Positions 45,501 to 57,062 of a stretch of 64,000 nt of DNA are shown piece by piece. The notes beneath the pieces were generated by a model, which ran no database searches, was not told where the DNA came from, and was given only the letters and a program-made list of their open reading frames with translations. The number at the start of each line of letters is the position of its first letter. The first letter of the stretch is position 1. Source of the DNA: Chrysopilus asiliformis (Eukaryota > Arthropoda > Insecta > Diptera > Rhagionidae); contig OZ035962.1 of the NCBI GenBank assembly GCA_964034945.1, forward strand, positions 25,107,030 to 25,171,029, given 5' to 3'. The position numbers and the translations under genes were made by a program.

Positions 45501-47458
45501 CGATTGTTGTAAGTCCAATCATTAGAAACATTCATTAAGGTCCTCTAAAGATAAGGCAAAAAAATTTTTTTGTCAAATTTGAATAAAAAAATTTGGCTTC
45601 AACAATTTTTCAATGTTACAATATCCGGATTTACAGACAACAAATTCATTCGAAGTGTTTTGAACAATTTTGGTTGAATTGAAATGTGATGTATGGGAAA
45701 ATTATGAAAGCTTCGATATTCAAGAAACTTTGATGTATCTTTGAGAAAATAAATAAAAAATACTTTTCTTGGTCTTTCGGTTTTTAAAATTTTATTTGTT
45801 TGCGAAACAATTTTTATCTTAAAAGCGGGGTTTTTTTTTTATCAACACTTAAAACACGCTTTTAAATCGAATACGCAGTCCATGTGTTGCCAATTATATT
45901 TGATCTCTTTTCAAAATAAATGCAAAACTTGGACAATTATTTTGCAACAAATTAGCTTTTATTGACACTTAAACAGCCAAATAGCACCTTTAATAAAATC
46001 TACTCTCGAATTATTATTATTATTATCTCACAGTGTGGATTTAATTTCCGAAATAACATTTTTGGACCATTGGCATTGATCAGAATTATTTTCAGTGAGT
46101 TCTAATTTCAAATTTTTACGATTATTATCTCGGAAAATCAGGAATTTTCTCAGCCAAAAGTAACAAATTTTGCGAAAATTGATCATCAAAAGTCGTAAAT
46201 GTCAACTGGTGGTATTTATTCTTATAAATTAATGAATTTAAACACTTTGGCGGTTCAATGGATGCCAATTGAAAATGAACTTTTGGTTTTTGTTGTGAAA
46301 AACTTTTCAGTTGCGACTCTTGAAATAAATTCATTGCAGTAAAAATTCTTTTTCTTTTTTTCAAAAAAAAAAACGTACAATGCACGATGGAATTTATAAA
46401 AAGAATCGTTTTTTTATCACAAATTTTGATAAACTAAAGTGCGCGTTTCTAAAAGCGGCCACCAAACATTTTTGACACGCATTTCGTTTGATTTGATTTG
46501 ATGTTTTTGAACAAATAATTAAAATTTGATAATCAGTAAATTTTATAATGCGCTGTAATTTACTTTCCTCAGATTAGATAAAAAAAATAACTGAATTTGC
46601 TTTTACTCTTAAACAAATTTTCGGAAAAAAAAACTAAAAAAATTATCAGAATCTCCGGTCAATTTATTAACAAATCAGTAATGATGAAATCGTATGGCGA
46701 TAGAATTTTCATATTTTTTCACTATTCAAGAGCAGATGAATGAGATACCACTTCACCTACAAACTAAAACGCGATAATCCGAGTTTTTTTTCAGTATTAT
46801 TATTAATATTTTTTTTAAAGATTTTCTACAAATAGAAAATGGTGCAATGTGTTCAAGAACGTCTGATTGCCAAAGACTTTTCTTATCACTTGCTTACTTC
46901 ATGTTTACATGACATTTTATGTACATAGCAATCTCGTTTATTTTTTCACTGTAATCATGGAAATTATCGCGAAATGCTTTTTTATACGTTATTATTACGT
47001 GTTTAAATAATCTCCTTTTAAAGCGGCGAATTTATGTTAATTTTTGTGTAAATTTGTTGTTTGTAGGTCTTTCAGGTTTCTGTGCGATAAAAATCTGATT
47101 AACTGGTAATGCAATTTAATTGTGTTTAAGGGAGAAATTAACAATTATGCTAATCATTAATTGACGTCTAATGTATGAAATTTCACAATTTAAAATACCT
47201 GAAAAAATTATGACTGATTTCCAAAGCTTTTTCATTGAGTTTTTATGGAGAAAAAAGGTTCTCAACCACTGGAAATCATGGTGACACTACTTGTTGGTAG
47301 ATGGCAGTAAAATAGGTTGAACGGTAATTGGCTTTCCAATTTGCTTCGTTGTAACAATTCACCTGACCTCGTATGGTTGGTAGACTATAGAGAGACAGAG
47401 CTTTTCTGTGTAGAAGGTAGTAAAGCTTTTACACGTGTAAAAATATATCACTAATTTA
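45501..47458. other. AT-rich non-coding stretch
   Basis: No gene. A short (ATT)n run is at about 46011-46026. Confidence 0.5.
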
Positions 47459-47730
47459 CACATAGAGAAAAAAAAATAGTGAAGCTGACTATTTTTTAAT
47501 GAGGAATTGGGACTTTTACTAAAATAGTGAAATTCAATTACAAAAATAGTCAAAATCGGATACTTTTATGATAAATTTAACAACTTAGTAGTAAAATTTA
47601 CTATTTTGTGGCTAAATTGACTATTTTTGTAATTGAAAAAAACTATTTTGTAATTGAAATGAACTATTTTAGTAATATTCACGATTCTCCATCATAAAAT
47701 AGTTAGATTTACTATTTTTTTCTCTGTGTG
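47459..47730. mobile_element. Foldback-type MITE with CACANAGAGAAAAA ends
   Basis: A 272-bp element. Left cacatagagaaaaaaaaata, right tactatttttttctctgtgt, imperfect inverted repeats of about 32 bp. The interior carries further opposed copies (tcaattacaaaaatagtc against gactatttttgtaattga), so much of the element can fold on itself. Similar ends (ACTCAGAAAAA) bound the 31533 element. Confidence 0.78.
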
Positions 47731-47948
47731 CAATATTCATGATTTATTATAAAATAACAATAAAAAAAATTAAAAATAATAAAATATGCCGAAAAATCGT
47801 TCTTTTCACTTGCTACATAATAAAAGCGACTGATTTATGGATTGCAACACTGTTTTAAATAAATCGGGTTACCCTACGTTTCCAGATTAGTCCGAACAGA
47901 CCCGACTTCAATAAAGTTTGCTAGAATTTATCGAACGCTAGGAAAACG

Positions 47949-48212
47949 AGGACTGTCCAAAAAATACGTCATGCTAATTTTCGCCTTTTCAAACTCTACC
48001 CCGCCCCACCCCTTCTTTATTTTTTGTATGGTGTTTAGTACCGCCGGCCGTTATACAAATTGAATCACTCTCACCCCCTACACAAATGGAATATATTTTG
48101 GCAATTTTCTCTAAAACGGTTAGCAAAAATATGGGACAAATGAGGGGTTTCAAAAGGGCAGGGGGGTTTCAAAACGCCGAACATTAGTGTGAAATTTTTT
48201 ACGGACAGCTCC
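47949..48212. mobile_element. MITE copy, ACTGTCC...ACGTCA family, about 264 bp
   Basis: Left end gactgtccaaaaaatacgtc, right end tgtgaaattttttacggaca; the interior is C-rich on the left (ccccgccccacccc) and G-rich on the right (gggcaggggggtttc). It is larger than the 43527 copy and half of the interior is unrelated. Confidence 0.68.
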
Positions 48213-48967
48213 TAATTCTATTTAAATGAATTTACCAGTTTTAGGAAAATAACTAACTCTGATTATTGTGCTAAGATATCTGATTAAAATTTACTAAACA
48301 TGTACGAAATTACAATTAGTGACTCCCATGAAAATATTGATTCAAAGATCTTAAAATAAATAACCTTAAAATCATCCCGCGCAGATGAAATTATTGGCTT
48401 TCCCAGTATATATCGAAGAGTCACGTGGCACGGTGGAATGTTAAGTCACGTGTCCTGAAATGTAAATAAATAGTCAACCTTCCTTGCCTGTGAAATCCTT
48501 TAGAGCATGAAAACCAACAGCTACCTGCCAAATCGTCAGTTTCGATAAAATCAAGTAGTAGTGGTGGTAGATCCAAAATAGAGTAAAATAGGAAACAAAA
48601 ATATCATGACAACTGTGAGAAAATATTGTTTTGTGAAAACGCCCATTTTCACAGACAAGTCAAAATCTGGAATATTTAGTACACAGCAAGGATATTTTAT
48701 TTGCAAAATAAACATTTGGGTCATTTGGGAAAATGTCAAATTAAAATGTCAGAAAAGATTGCAATCAATTGAACTGTTCTTCGCGGCTTTATTTGAGTCA
48801 TATGCGACCCCTCTACGATTCTCTCATGGAAGAAAAAGATGAAGGCATTTCCATAAAAATACAAAAAAAATCTTTTTATGACTATCGCGTTTCCCCGGTC
48901 TATAACACTGTTTGTAAGTGAATTATGAACGAGCACAAAAGGATCAAAGAAAAACAGCAAAAAGTTT
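48213..48967. other. Non-coding stretch with paired CACGTG sites
   Basis: Two CACGTG E-boxes at 48422-48427 and 48447-48452 lie 25 bp apart. No coding exon is recognised. Confidence 0.45.
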
Positions 48968-49310
48968 CCGACTGGTTACTGAGTAACCTATTTATAACGG
49001 TGTTTCTGCGACATTTTAACCGATTTTTAACGCTTTTCTGCGACCGGTTACAAAATAACCAGTTTGTATCGAATGAGATTGCTCAATCGGTCACAAAATA
49101 ACCAATTTGCAACGGTTTTTTGTGGCCGGTTAGAAAGTGATCGATTTGTAACCGGTTTTATTGCGGCGAGGTCACAAAGAGCCCAATTTGCAACGATTTT
49201 TTGCGACTGGTTACAAAGTCACCGAATTGTAACCGCTTCTATTGCGACCGGTCACGTAAACTGATTTTTAATCGTTACTTTGCGACCATGGTTACACTGT
49301 AACCTGAGTG
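48968..49310. repeat. Minisatellite, about 41-bp unit with dyad motif
   Basis: About seven diverged units of the form ccggttacaaaataaccaat followed by ttgtaaccg and a ttttattgcga linker. Both outer ends carry an exact dyad: ggttactgagtaacc (48974-48988) and ggttacactgtaacc (49292-49306). Most units retain ggt(t/c)ac...aacc, so the repeat is a chain of dyad sites. Confidence 0.88.
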
Positions 49311-49439
49311 GCTTGCGTCAAGTTTTTTTTTCTCGAAAATTTTGGTTTTGTTTTCGAAAATTAAAAAGTGTAAAGTGCGACGAGGTGTTGCGAGGGGGAA
49401 TTTTATATAGAAGATAAATGTCAATTTAGACAAAAACCA

Positions 49440-49876
49440 AGGAAAAATAATTATAAATGTGCGCCGCGGGCGAATTTTTTTATTTAGAATGCGGTATAGT
49501 TATTTAAATCCATTGATACACCATTTCAAGCGAAAATTAAATCAAATGTTCCGGATCTTAACGTTTTATAAATAATTGCAACAGAAATGGTAAAAATACC
49601 AATAAAGAAAAATGGGCCGCAGGCTACATATTTTGAAAAAATCCGCTTTTTGTGGAAAATTGGTGAGAAATTTTCCGCTGGCGAAAAAAACGTGCTTTGG
49701 AACAACGTCCAGCTGAAATCGAGTACGTTTTGCATATTTGAAGATCGTTTTTTCCAGCGTTTGGGAAGTTATCACTCTAATTTGAAAATTTTGAGACAAA
49801 AGTAAAGTTGTCAGGACGCCGAGACAACATGCTTAAATCCGGGATTATCCGGCCATCTCGAATCATCATCCTATCA
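49440..49876. mobile_element. hAT-like MITE fragment
   Basis: atgtgcgccgcgggcg (49455), aaatgggccgcaggc (49609), gacgccgagacaacatgctt and aatccgggattatccggcc. It ends in a decayed terminus (aatcatcatccta) and the left end is missing. Confidence 0.68.
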
Positions 49877-50575
49877 AATTGAAGTTTCGATGACCATTTG
49901 TGCATCTTGGCCGGGGATGCCCTAAAGATATTTTCGAAATTTTCCGATTTTTGAAAGCGTATTGAAAATGTCAAAAAATTGCAATACCTTCTTAAAGCTT
50001 TTTTTATGTGCAAATCCCAATCGATATGGAAATTTCCCATTTGTCCCAGTGCCACTGTTGCTTTATTAATGAATTTATGCGTAAAAAAGACATGGCCCTC
50101 TCATTTCTTTTTCAGTCCCAGCAACGTGACGTGCCAATGAACGCGACAAGGACGTAAATAATATTTTCGCTATGTTTGTCGTTACAAATTCATCCATTGG
50201 TCCAGTGTTGAGATGCTGATTGACCACACGTTGCTAGATAAGATTTGCCCGATTATAGTGAATTCTGATGTGTATTTCCAGTCAACCAGGAGATGAGCTG
50301 ATAGGCAAAAAGGTCCTTGGGATGATGTGAGGAGCTTGTGTCTGTTCAGGTCTTTCCATTCTGTAGAGATCTTAACTATAGACTTAACTATAGATCTTAA
50401 CTGACAATTTTTGGGTTCAAATCGGATCAACAGCCGCTTGTTGCACTGTCGCGAAAACTTTTCTACCCTGTCCGAGGGAAAAGCAGTGATTTTCATATCT
50501 ATGTTTTCACCTTTTTGTCCCCGTGTTGCGCATTTCCATCATATGTGAAATGATTTATGCTCGTATGTGAATCAG
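49877..50575. other. Non-coding stretch; possible decayed gene fragment on the minus strand
   Basis: A 105-codon minus-strand open frame (50496-50182) has a protein-like composition with few low-complexity runs. No family, signal or splice support is recognised, so I do not call it a gene. Two adjacent near-copies of cttaactatag lie at about 50370-50400. Confidence 0.35.
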
Positions 50576-50675
50576 AAGAGAACTAAAACTAAAGTCCCAG
50601 AGATAGTTGACATTTTAACTAGTATACGTACACTCGTTCTCACAGTACAACAGAACAATATTGAATCCGAATATG
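50576..50675 (+). CDS. Candidate internal exon
   Basis: gtgaatcag precedes 100 nt in which one frame reads KRTKTKVPEIVDILTSIRTL and on to ESEY, ending TATG before GTGAGA at 50676. The acceptor has a weak pyrimidine tract. With the next candidate exon it would give a short C-terminus. Low confidence. Confidence 0.25.
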
Positions 50676-50781
50676 GTGAGACTATATCTATATTTACATT
50701 TTCCATTCATCTCCGTCTATATTTCCATCTATTTTTCCCACTCATGTTGTGTGGTGTGCTTTTTCAATCAACTTGTTTCAG

Positions 50782-50807
50782 TCTACGCACGTGGCTGGGA
50801 AACGTGA
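50782..50807 (+). CDS. Candidate terminal exon with polyadenylation signal
   Basis: A 106-nt pyrimidine-rich candidate intron ends cttgtttcag at 50781. Joined in phase 1 to the 50675 donor, the frame reads VYARGWET then TGA at 50805-50807. AATAAA at 50832-50837 follows. The acceptor is good, but the product is unrecognised and the coding part very short. Confidence 0.25.
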
Positions 50808-50837
50808 GCAACATGTCCAGCAACAGCTAATAATAAA

Positions 50838-51219
50838 ATAAAATAGAATCAAATCAAATGATATATTCAACAAGACAAGACTTTGAGCACTATAATCGTA
50901 TCAGTTTTTCTTTTGCAAAAATCTAAGTATATGTACATCAGAAGCTTTAACATACATATACATTGAGAAAAATTTACACGTGAATCAACAATTACGAATC
51001 ATTAACAATTCAGTGTTGTTAACTGCAGCATGACGAGGTTTTTGTAATGGATTGATGATCAACATTCTGCAGTTGCATCTACACAAAATCTCAAATTTTA
51101 GTCAAAATATGCTGAGGAGTAATTTCTTGTACAATTAAATAAATACCAGGAATACCACGCAATCCTCGGCGACCTCAATATCCTCCTTTTGCTGATTTTT
51201 TTTGACGAAAAAGTAGATT
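50838..51219. other. AT-rich non-coding stretch
   Basis: Nothing recognised. Confidence 0.45.
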
Positions 51220-51600
51220 CACGTTATCTTTACAGGTACTTTCCTGGGATTTGAAATCTCCGATCCAAAAACCCCCTCTGCTAATTTCCTATAGAAAATA
51301 GGAAAGAAAGGATACTTTATCACCGCATGACCCTTTGTTTCGAAGTTTAAAAATCCCTCGTCAGATTCAGGATTAGCGACCTAGAAAAACCCTTCGATGT
51401 TAATTTACCCGAAAACATGGGAAACAGGATATTCCCGTCGTCTGTACAGAACCTTTCTTCAGATTCGAGATTCGCAATCCCAAAGACCCCACAATTATCA
51501 GATTCGTGATCAGCCAATTTTCCTGAGAAAAAGGATATTCGCGTTATCCTTACAGAACCTTAACAAATTTTCCTGAAGATGGGACCTATCGCAATCGAAT
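51220..51600. repeat. Degenerate tandem repeat, roughly 100-bp unit
   Basis: The phrases ttatctttacaggtactttc, cgtctgtacagaacctttct and ttatccttacagaaccttaa recur, each linked to agattcg.gattcgcaatccc-type and gctaattttcctgagaaaa-type text. Three or four heavily diverged units. The repeated ttacag looks like acceptor sites but no exons follow. Confidence 0.6.
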
Positions 51601-51659
51601 TTTTGTTCCCGAAAACTATAAATTCCGAAATTTCATCAACATTTATAGAGCCATTTTTG

Positions 51660-51821
51660 GAAGAGGATTTGTTGCAATTTTTGTTTGTGATTATGTAAAA
51701 AGTGTTATGGGTGTTTTCTGTTTTTAAAACACAATAAAAATTGCGCCGTAGGCAAGACTTTTAAGAACAAACATCTCACTATTGAAAAATATTGAATGAA
51801 ATGCGCCCGGGTGATTTTTTT
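51660..51821. mobile_element. hAT-like MITE fragment
   Basis: tttgtttgtgattatg, gtgttatgggtgttttctg, attgcgccgtaggcaagac and acatctcactattgaaaaat match the family interior; the fragment stops at atgcgcccgggtga, where the hexanucleotide array begins. Confidence 0.7.
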
Positions 51822-51972
51822 CGTAATCGCAATCGTAATCGTAATCGTAATCGTAATCGTAATCGTAATCGTAATCGTAATCGTAATCGTAATCGTAATC
51901 GTAATCGTAATCGTAATCGTAATCGTAATCGTAATCGTAATCGTAATCGTAATCGTAATCGTAATCGCAATC
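51822..51972. repeat. (CGTAAT)n hexanucleotide array, about 25 units
   Basis: Almost perfect 6-bp repeats, with CGCAAT variants in the second unit and near the last unit. All six frames stay open, giving dipeptide repeats such as Arg-Asn, Ile-Val, Ile-Thr, Asp-Tyr and Leu-Arg; these are not genes. Its uniformity implies recent expansion. Confidence 0.95.
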
Positions 51973-51979
51973 AGCATAA

Positions 51980-52132
51980 GGGCTGCCCATAAAATACTTC
52001 ACACTTTTTTAGTATGGAGATAGTCTGCTGTAGTGTGACGGCGGTAATAAGCACCATATAATAAATCGTGACATGGTAGAAGGGGGAGAGTGGGGGGGGG
52101 GGGGGGAGGGGGGGGGAGGGGGGTGGGGGTGG
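51980..52132. mobile_element. MITE copy with long poly-G core
   Basis: Starts gggctgcccataaaatactt plus cacac, then gtagtgtgacggcggtaata, tgacatggtagaaggggg and a G-run of about 45 bases with a few A/T (52083-52132). The right end is missing. Confidence 0.7.
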
Positions 52133-54240
52133 TGGAGAACCTCTAATATGGAGTGCACCAAAAAGAAAGTCATTTTTTTACGGTCTGTGATAATTTTCAC
52201 AAAATTGATGTATTTTACCAATTATAAGGTCCGCAAAAAAGCTGTTCTAATTGCAATTTTCACAGAATTGAGGAAAATTTAATTAATAATAGTTAACAAC
52301 ACTGCATTTTGCACGCGCTAAAATTCGCGTATTGTAAGTGTGTTTGTTTTCACTGCAATGAGAAATTTCTTAATGCAAAAATCGAAGAAAAACCATTCAT
52401 TCATGGCAAATTAACAAGAAACCGAACCCTCAGAACGCAGTATTTTTTATATGGAGAGTCGGCATTTTTACCATAATGGCAAGGAATTCTTAGCTTTCCA
52501 CAGAAATTTTCGAATTTCCACAGAGATAGCTGAACTTTGTTTGCCCCATACGAGTAATATTTTTAATAATAATAGTTAAAACTATAAATACAATAATTAT
52601 TGTTTACATTGATCTCTTCGATATAAGACAATACACGAGTATAGTTTATTCTTAAGTGTTTATTTTATTTGATTAAATGCTATAAGGAAAATGTATGTTG
52701 TTGGCTGATTTTTTCCCCCGAAAGAACTCAACTTTTCGCAAAGATCCGTGGTCGGACACGTGCTTCTGGCACTAGACAAGCTTCTAGTCATACCAAGATC
52801 CGCGTGACCTCCGGAAAATGCAATCGAAATGTACTGTAGCGAACTAACACACAGTTACCTTTGGATTTCTGGAGCGTATGCAGTTCCAACGGGTTAATTT
52901 CTATCAAAACTCCACCCCAAATAGGGAATAATAAATAAAAATTCATGTTTTTCTATAAATTTCGAATTGGTATTTGTGTTCATACATCGACAAACGTTTT
53001 TCTTCACTCTGACTATGGGGCGAGTTTTTACTTATATTTTTTTTTCATTCCTACGGGGAGGCATTTTCGTGTTGGCTTTTCTTGACATAAAGTTCAAACG
53101 AGAAAATACTTACGCTGCTCCCCCTTCATATTAGTTTTGGTCGTTAAACCAGTATATTCTATGTCATTCAGATATTTAGAGCTAATAGGGAAATCATTGC
53201 GATCTGAGCCTTACTACGGTCAGTTTGAAGGTTTGTCGAGTTCAATGCAAAACGTTTAACCGACATTTTTCAAAATAAAAAGTATTTCTGGTATCCAAAA
53301 AAGAAATTAGTGGATAAACCGAAAGTTTTCAAAAAAAAAAATCGAGTGAAAGTTTTTTTTTTCAATTCGGGAAAAAGTAAAAAACCGGTGTTTTGAAAAT
53401 TTAAAAAAAAAGTTACAAAATTTTTAAGATCAGTGAGAAATTGACTTCCAAAAATTGTTACAATTTTACATTTAAACAAAAATAGTTTAAGGATATAATG
53501 AATCTGTAGTTGTGGAATTAAAAAAACGTTTTAAAAAAAACTTTATAAAAATCCATGTTAAGTCAGTGTTTTTTAAAACAGCAAGTTTCGCGTAAATTTT
53601 TGAAGGATTTTTGGATTTTTCTAGTGGTTCTATTAGTGAATAAACATAAATTAACCAAGATTTTTTTAGTCAAAGCCAAAAAACAGTTTTACTAAAAAAA
53701 TCTAAAAATTTTTATTTTTCAAGGCTAAAGGTTAATGTGAAACAAGTATTGTTTTGTCTTAAGAAGCTATCCTGAGAATTTCGGATTTTTAAGAAAATTT
53801 TCACGTTTTTAATTGAGGGCATTTACGACAGGAACAAAATTTTGTGCAAATCTTTCACTCGCACTTTCACACTGAAAAAACTATCACTCGACAGTTTGCA
53901 GAAAATAAAGTGTTTTTCCAGGGGGGGTTTTTGCCAGATAGAAAATATGGTGATTGTGGTTCTATTGGTATTTTTTTTTTCTATTCTTGAAAATTTTTAA
54001 ATTTACGGATGTTAAAAAATTTCTGCCAAAGTGGCACCTTTGTTTTTTTTTTAATTAAAATAGTATAATCCGAATTACCCATTTTTTTATGGTTTTTTAA
54101 ATCAAAACTTATGAAAAAAGCACCGCAGATAAATAAAAAAAAATATGAAACGACAATGACGTCAATGTTTTTTGTTTCACTTGCCATTTTACATAAAATT
54201 TTAGTTCTATTGACCACAAAAATAAAATGAAAAAAAAACT
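52133..54240. other. AT-rich non-coding stretch
   Basis: No gene or element recognised. Very A/T-rich with homopolymer runs from 53300 on. Confidence 0.5.
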
Positions 54241-54852
54241 ACCCCGGCAGCACAGTGCGATACTGTAAAACTATTTCTCGTAAAACATCGTTTTCAGGAT
54301 AGCATCTTAAGTAGATAAAAATTCCTAAATTCTATATATTTTTGTTTTTTTCCTCGACTTTTTTATTTTTTATTTATTTTATTAACAAAGAATTATTTTT
54401 GAAAATAATTCTTTTTTTTTCCTCGGAGCCACTCTGTCTCTTTGCGGTTTATTTCTTAGTAGCAAAAAAAAAAAATCCACGGGTCGTCGAATTTAAACAA
54501 AAATATTTGTATATAAATTGGAACAAAAATTATTAAAAAAAAAAACAAATTTCAACCAAATAGAAAATTTTTCTAAGAAGTTGAAAACACAATAGAAACG
54601 TTGTATTTAAAACATTAAAAAAAAAAAAATAATTGAAAAGTGCTTTTCAAAAACGTTAGTTAATAATGTTTAAACTGGCAACTGTTACAAAAATTTTAAT
54701 ATTTGAATATAAAAGTGAAAAAAAACTTTATTTATCAATTAATCGATAAATTTTGTTGAAAAAAAACAAACAAAACTATTAAGGAAAACTGGATAACATG
54801 TTAAAGGATTAAAAAGTTGTTTTTTAATTGAAAGAAAAAAAGGAAATTTAAG
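54241..54852 (+). promoter_or_regulatory. Presumed 5' leader of the polyglutamine exon
   Basis: Extremely A/T-rich, with many A-runs and stop codons in all frames up to the ATG. This resembles long A-rich leaders of fly regulatory genes. No TATA or initiator is placed with confidence. Confidence 0.4.
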
Positions 54853-55092
54853 ATGGGTTCTGAAACAATCATGTGTAATGGATATTATTCAGAACATGGG
54901 AATTCAGCAATTGGTAATTGTTATTCCCAAAATTCTAGTGGAAATTCAAATGTATCACATTCAAAAATGTCGACAAATAGTGGCAACACTGCAAGCAGTC
55001 CAGTACAAATTAGTAGGCAGCAACAGAATTCTCCTACGTCGCCTGCAGGCCAATGGAACGAAGCCGTATCACATCAACAGCAGCAGCAACAA

Positions 55093-55124
<32 letters not shown>

Positions 55125-55465
55125 TCACCAACAACAGCAATCGCAGCATCACCAACAAATGAATCCAACACATCAACAGCAACACCAACAGCAGTTGGAA
55201 CACAACAACCTACCAACATCATCAAATAGTCATCACAATGTATTCAACAATTTTCACCAACGAATCAACAGTTCGTGGAATATCCCCAATATTGCCTGCT
55301 ATAATAAAATGTACAACGAGTCGCACTATCAGAATTTTCATCAAAGTCCTAGTGGTAATGGAGGTGGAAATGGTGGCAATGCCGATTCAAATATACAGAG
55401 AACTGACAGTAATTTAACCAATCACCAACACCAACATAGCAGTAAACGCTTTGGACCACAAACAG
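54853..55465 (+). CDS. First coding exon, Gln/Asn/His/Ser-rich, splice phase 1
   Basis: ATG at 54853 (context TTAAGATGGGT) opens 204 codons plus one base before CAG|GTCGGT at 55465/55466. Residues 1-60 are Asn/Ser-rich (SETIMCNGYYSEHGN). Residues 75-90 are a pure run of 16 Gln (mixed CAA/CAG), followed by a His/Gln-rich stretch to 117. Residues 138-162 are distinctive (INSSWNIPNIACYNKMYNES). Residues 168-176 are Gly-rich and 191-198 His/Gln-rich, ending SSKRFGPQT. There is no signal peptide or membrane segment. Such prion-like N-termini are typical of fly transcriptional or RNA-binding regulators, but the globular domain must lie in later exons and I cannot name the gene. The phase equals that of the 14361 exon. 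Confidence 0.85.
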
Positions 55466-56358
55466 GTCGGTTTTCATAAATTTTTGCCAAAAAATTTCAA
55501 AAATTGTCATAATTTGCCCAAAAGTTTCAAAGTTTTCATAAAAACAAAAGTTGGTGAAAAACCATCAAGAATTGAATATTTTCACCAACACATTTAAATT
55601 TCACCTCAATTTTTCTTTTTTTTTACTTCCAAACTTTTTGATTTTTAAAACCCGAAATTTTTAGACGTTAGAAGAGGTTTTCTGAAAAGTGAAAGAAAAA
55701 ATCTAACAATTTTGAAAAATTGCAACCTAAATTTTTAAATACCATAAAAATGCTTCAGTTTCCAAAATATCCTAAAACTCTTTAAAATCTGAATTCCTAT
55801 GTAAATTTTCCACAACTAAAATGAAGTTATACTCGCAATACCATAGAAACATTAAAAAAATGGTTGCTCCTCCTAAAATGTTCTTGAAAGATCACATTTA
55901 AACTTTAATATAGATAGAGATGCAAGGATCTGCTCATGACAGCTATAGTATTTAAGAAGTCACGTTGAATAACACGGGAACCTCAAATGTTTCATAAGAT
56001 TTATTGAACTACGCAGGTTATTGAAATTTTGAGGCTGTCATCCACATGAGGTCGTTCGTCTCCACATTAACCACCCACGGTTTAAAAATTTTCCACATCG
56101 ATTCAGTAGTTAAATCTCTAAAGAAAATGAATATTCTTGTGAATTTTTAATCCTTTACTTTACGTAAATCTTGTGGTATCAAGGAATCTGCTTGATGAGT
56201 GCCTAGGCTCGGAGAAATTTGTACGGCTCTTTCAACTACTTTATAACACGTTGAAATACGCCGCAGGTCAAAAGTGTTTTGAAAAAAGCCTCGTAAGCGA
56301 AAACTCTATAAAATTAAGCGACACTTCTGTAAAAATTTTACATACTGAGGGTTAAAGA
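55466..56358 (+). other. Intron sequence after the 55465 donor
   Basis: AT-rich and non-coding. A short cgccgcaggtc near 56260 is a scrap of the hAT MITE family. Confidence 0.5.
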
Positions 56359-57062
56359 TAGGGTGACCATATTTTTTGAATCGTGAATCCAAGACGTATG
56401 ACAGGTGGTGCTGGAGCTGGGGGAGGGGGGGGGGAGGGGGGGGAGGGGGGGGGGTTGAATAAGGAGAAATTTTTGATGCTTCGAAATGAATCGAAAATAA
56501 TTTAAAGCGTTATGCCACCTGCAAACTTTGGAGAAATCGATTTTCTTGCATAACAGACCGCAAATCATCTCCAGAAAAGGGTCCTTCGTCCGGTTACAAA
56601 ACGAGGGACTAGTACTCTATTTTTTACCATAAAAAACTCTGGAACATAATAAAATGAAAAATTTGCCGAAACAAAATAGTCCTATTTAAATTTTAAATTG
56701 TATAAAAATCGCCCAAAAACACGTTCTGTTACGGCCTCGCAGGTAGGCATGACGCCACCACACCCACCACATCCTCTCCTCCACCGTGCCCAAAAGTTTT
56801 GGTTCTTCAAAAGACAGCACAAATTGTGCCACCGACAAAATTGTTGAGGAAAAATCGTAAATTTTTTTATGAAATACGCCGCAGAAGAATTTCTTTTGAA
56901 GTAAAACAGCCTGAAGGCAGAAATTCTTCAAAAAACTGCATCACGGACGTAAGTTTTTATGTTTCAGGACTAAATTGAGTAATCCGAGATAAAAACTTAG
57001 TTTTCCAAAACATGCCTAAATCTGAGACTGTCCTGGCAATTCCGGGAGGTATTGTTAACCTA
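56359..57062. mobile_element. Intact hAT-like MITE, 704 bp, 8-bp target duplication
   Basis: TAGGGTGACC left, TTGTTAACCTA right (degraded), flanked by gttaaaga (56351-56358) and gttaaaca (57063-57070), 7 of 8 equal. It contains a long G-run (about 56418-56452), aatacgccgcagaag (56874) and catgcctaaatctgagactg. It is the longest copy here, with extra internal sequence relative to 39630-39974. Confidence 0.85.

Noticed and set aside
44897..45538. Long open frames of Thr-Asp-Gly-Arg or Pro-Ser-Val-Arg repeats on both strands
   Set aside because: They arise from a stop-free 12-bp/8-bp microsatellite, several frames are open at once, and no domain or start context supports translation.
50182..50496. 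104-codon minus-strand frame of protein-like composition
   Set aside because: No recognisable family and no splice or start support. It could be a decayed gene piece but cannot be shown from sequence alone.
51705..52023. Open frames of Arg-Asn, Ile-Thr, Asp-Tyr, Ile-Val and Leu-Arg dipeptides
   Set aside because: They are the translations of a (CGTAAT)n array, which is open in every frame.
55034..55225. Ala/Val-rich minus-strand frame
   Set aside because: It is the antisense shadow of the CAG/CAA run in the polyglutamine exon.
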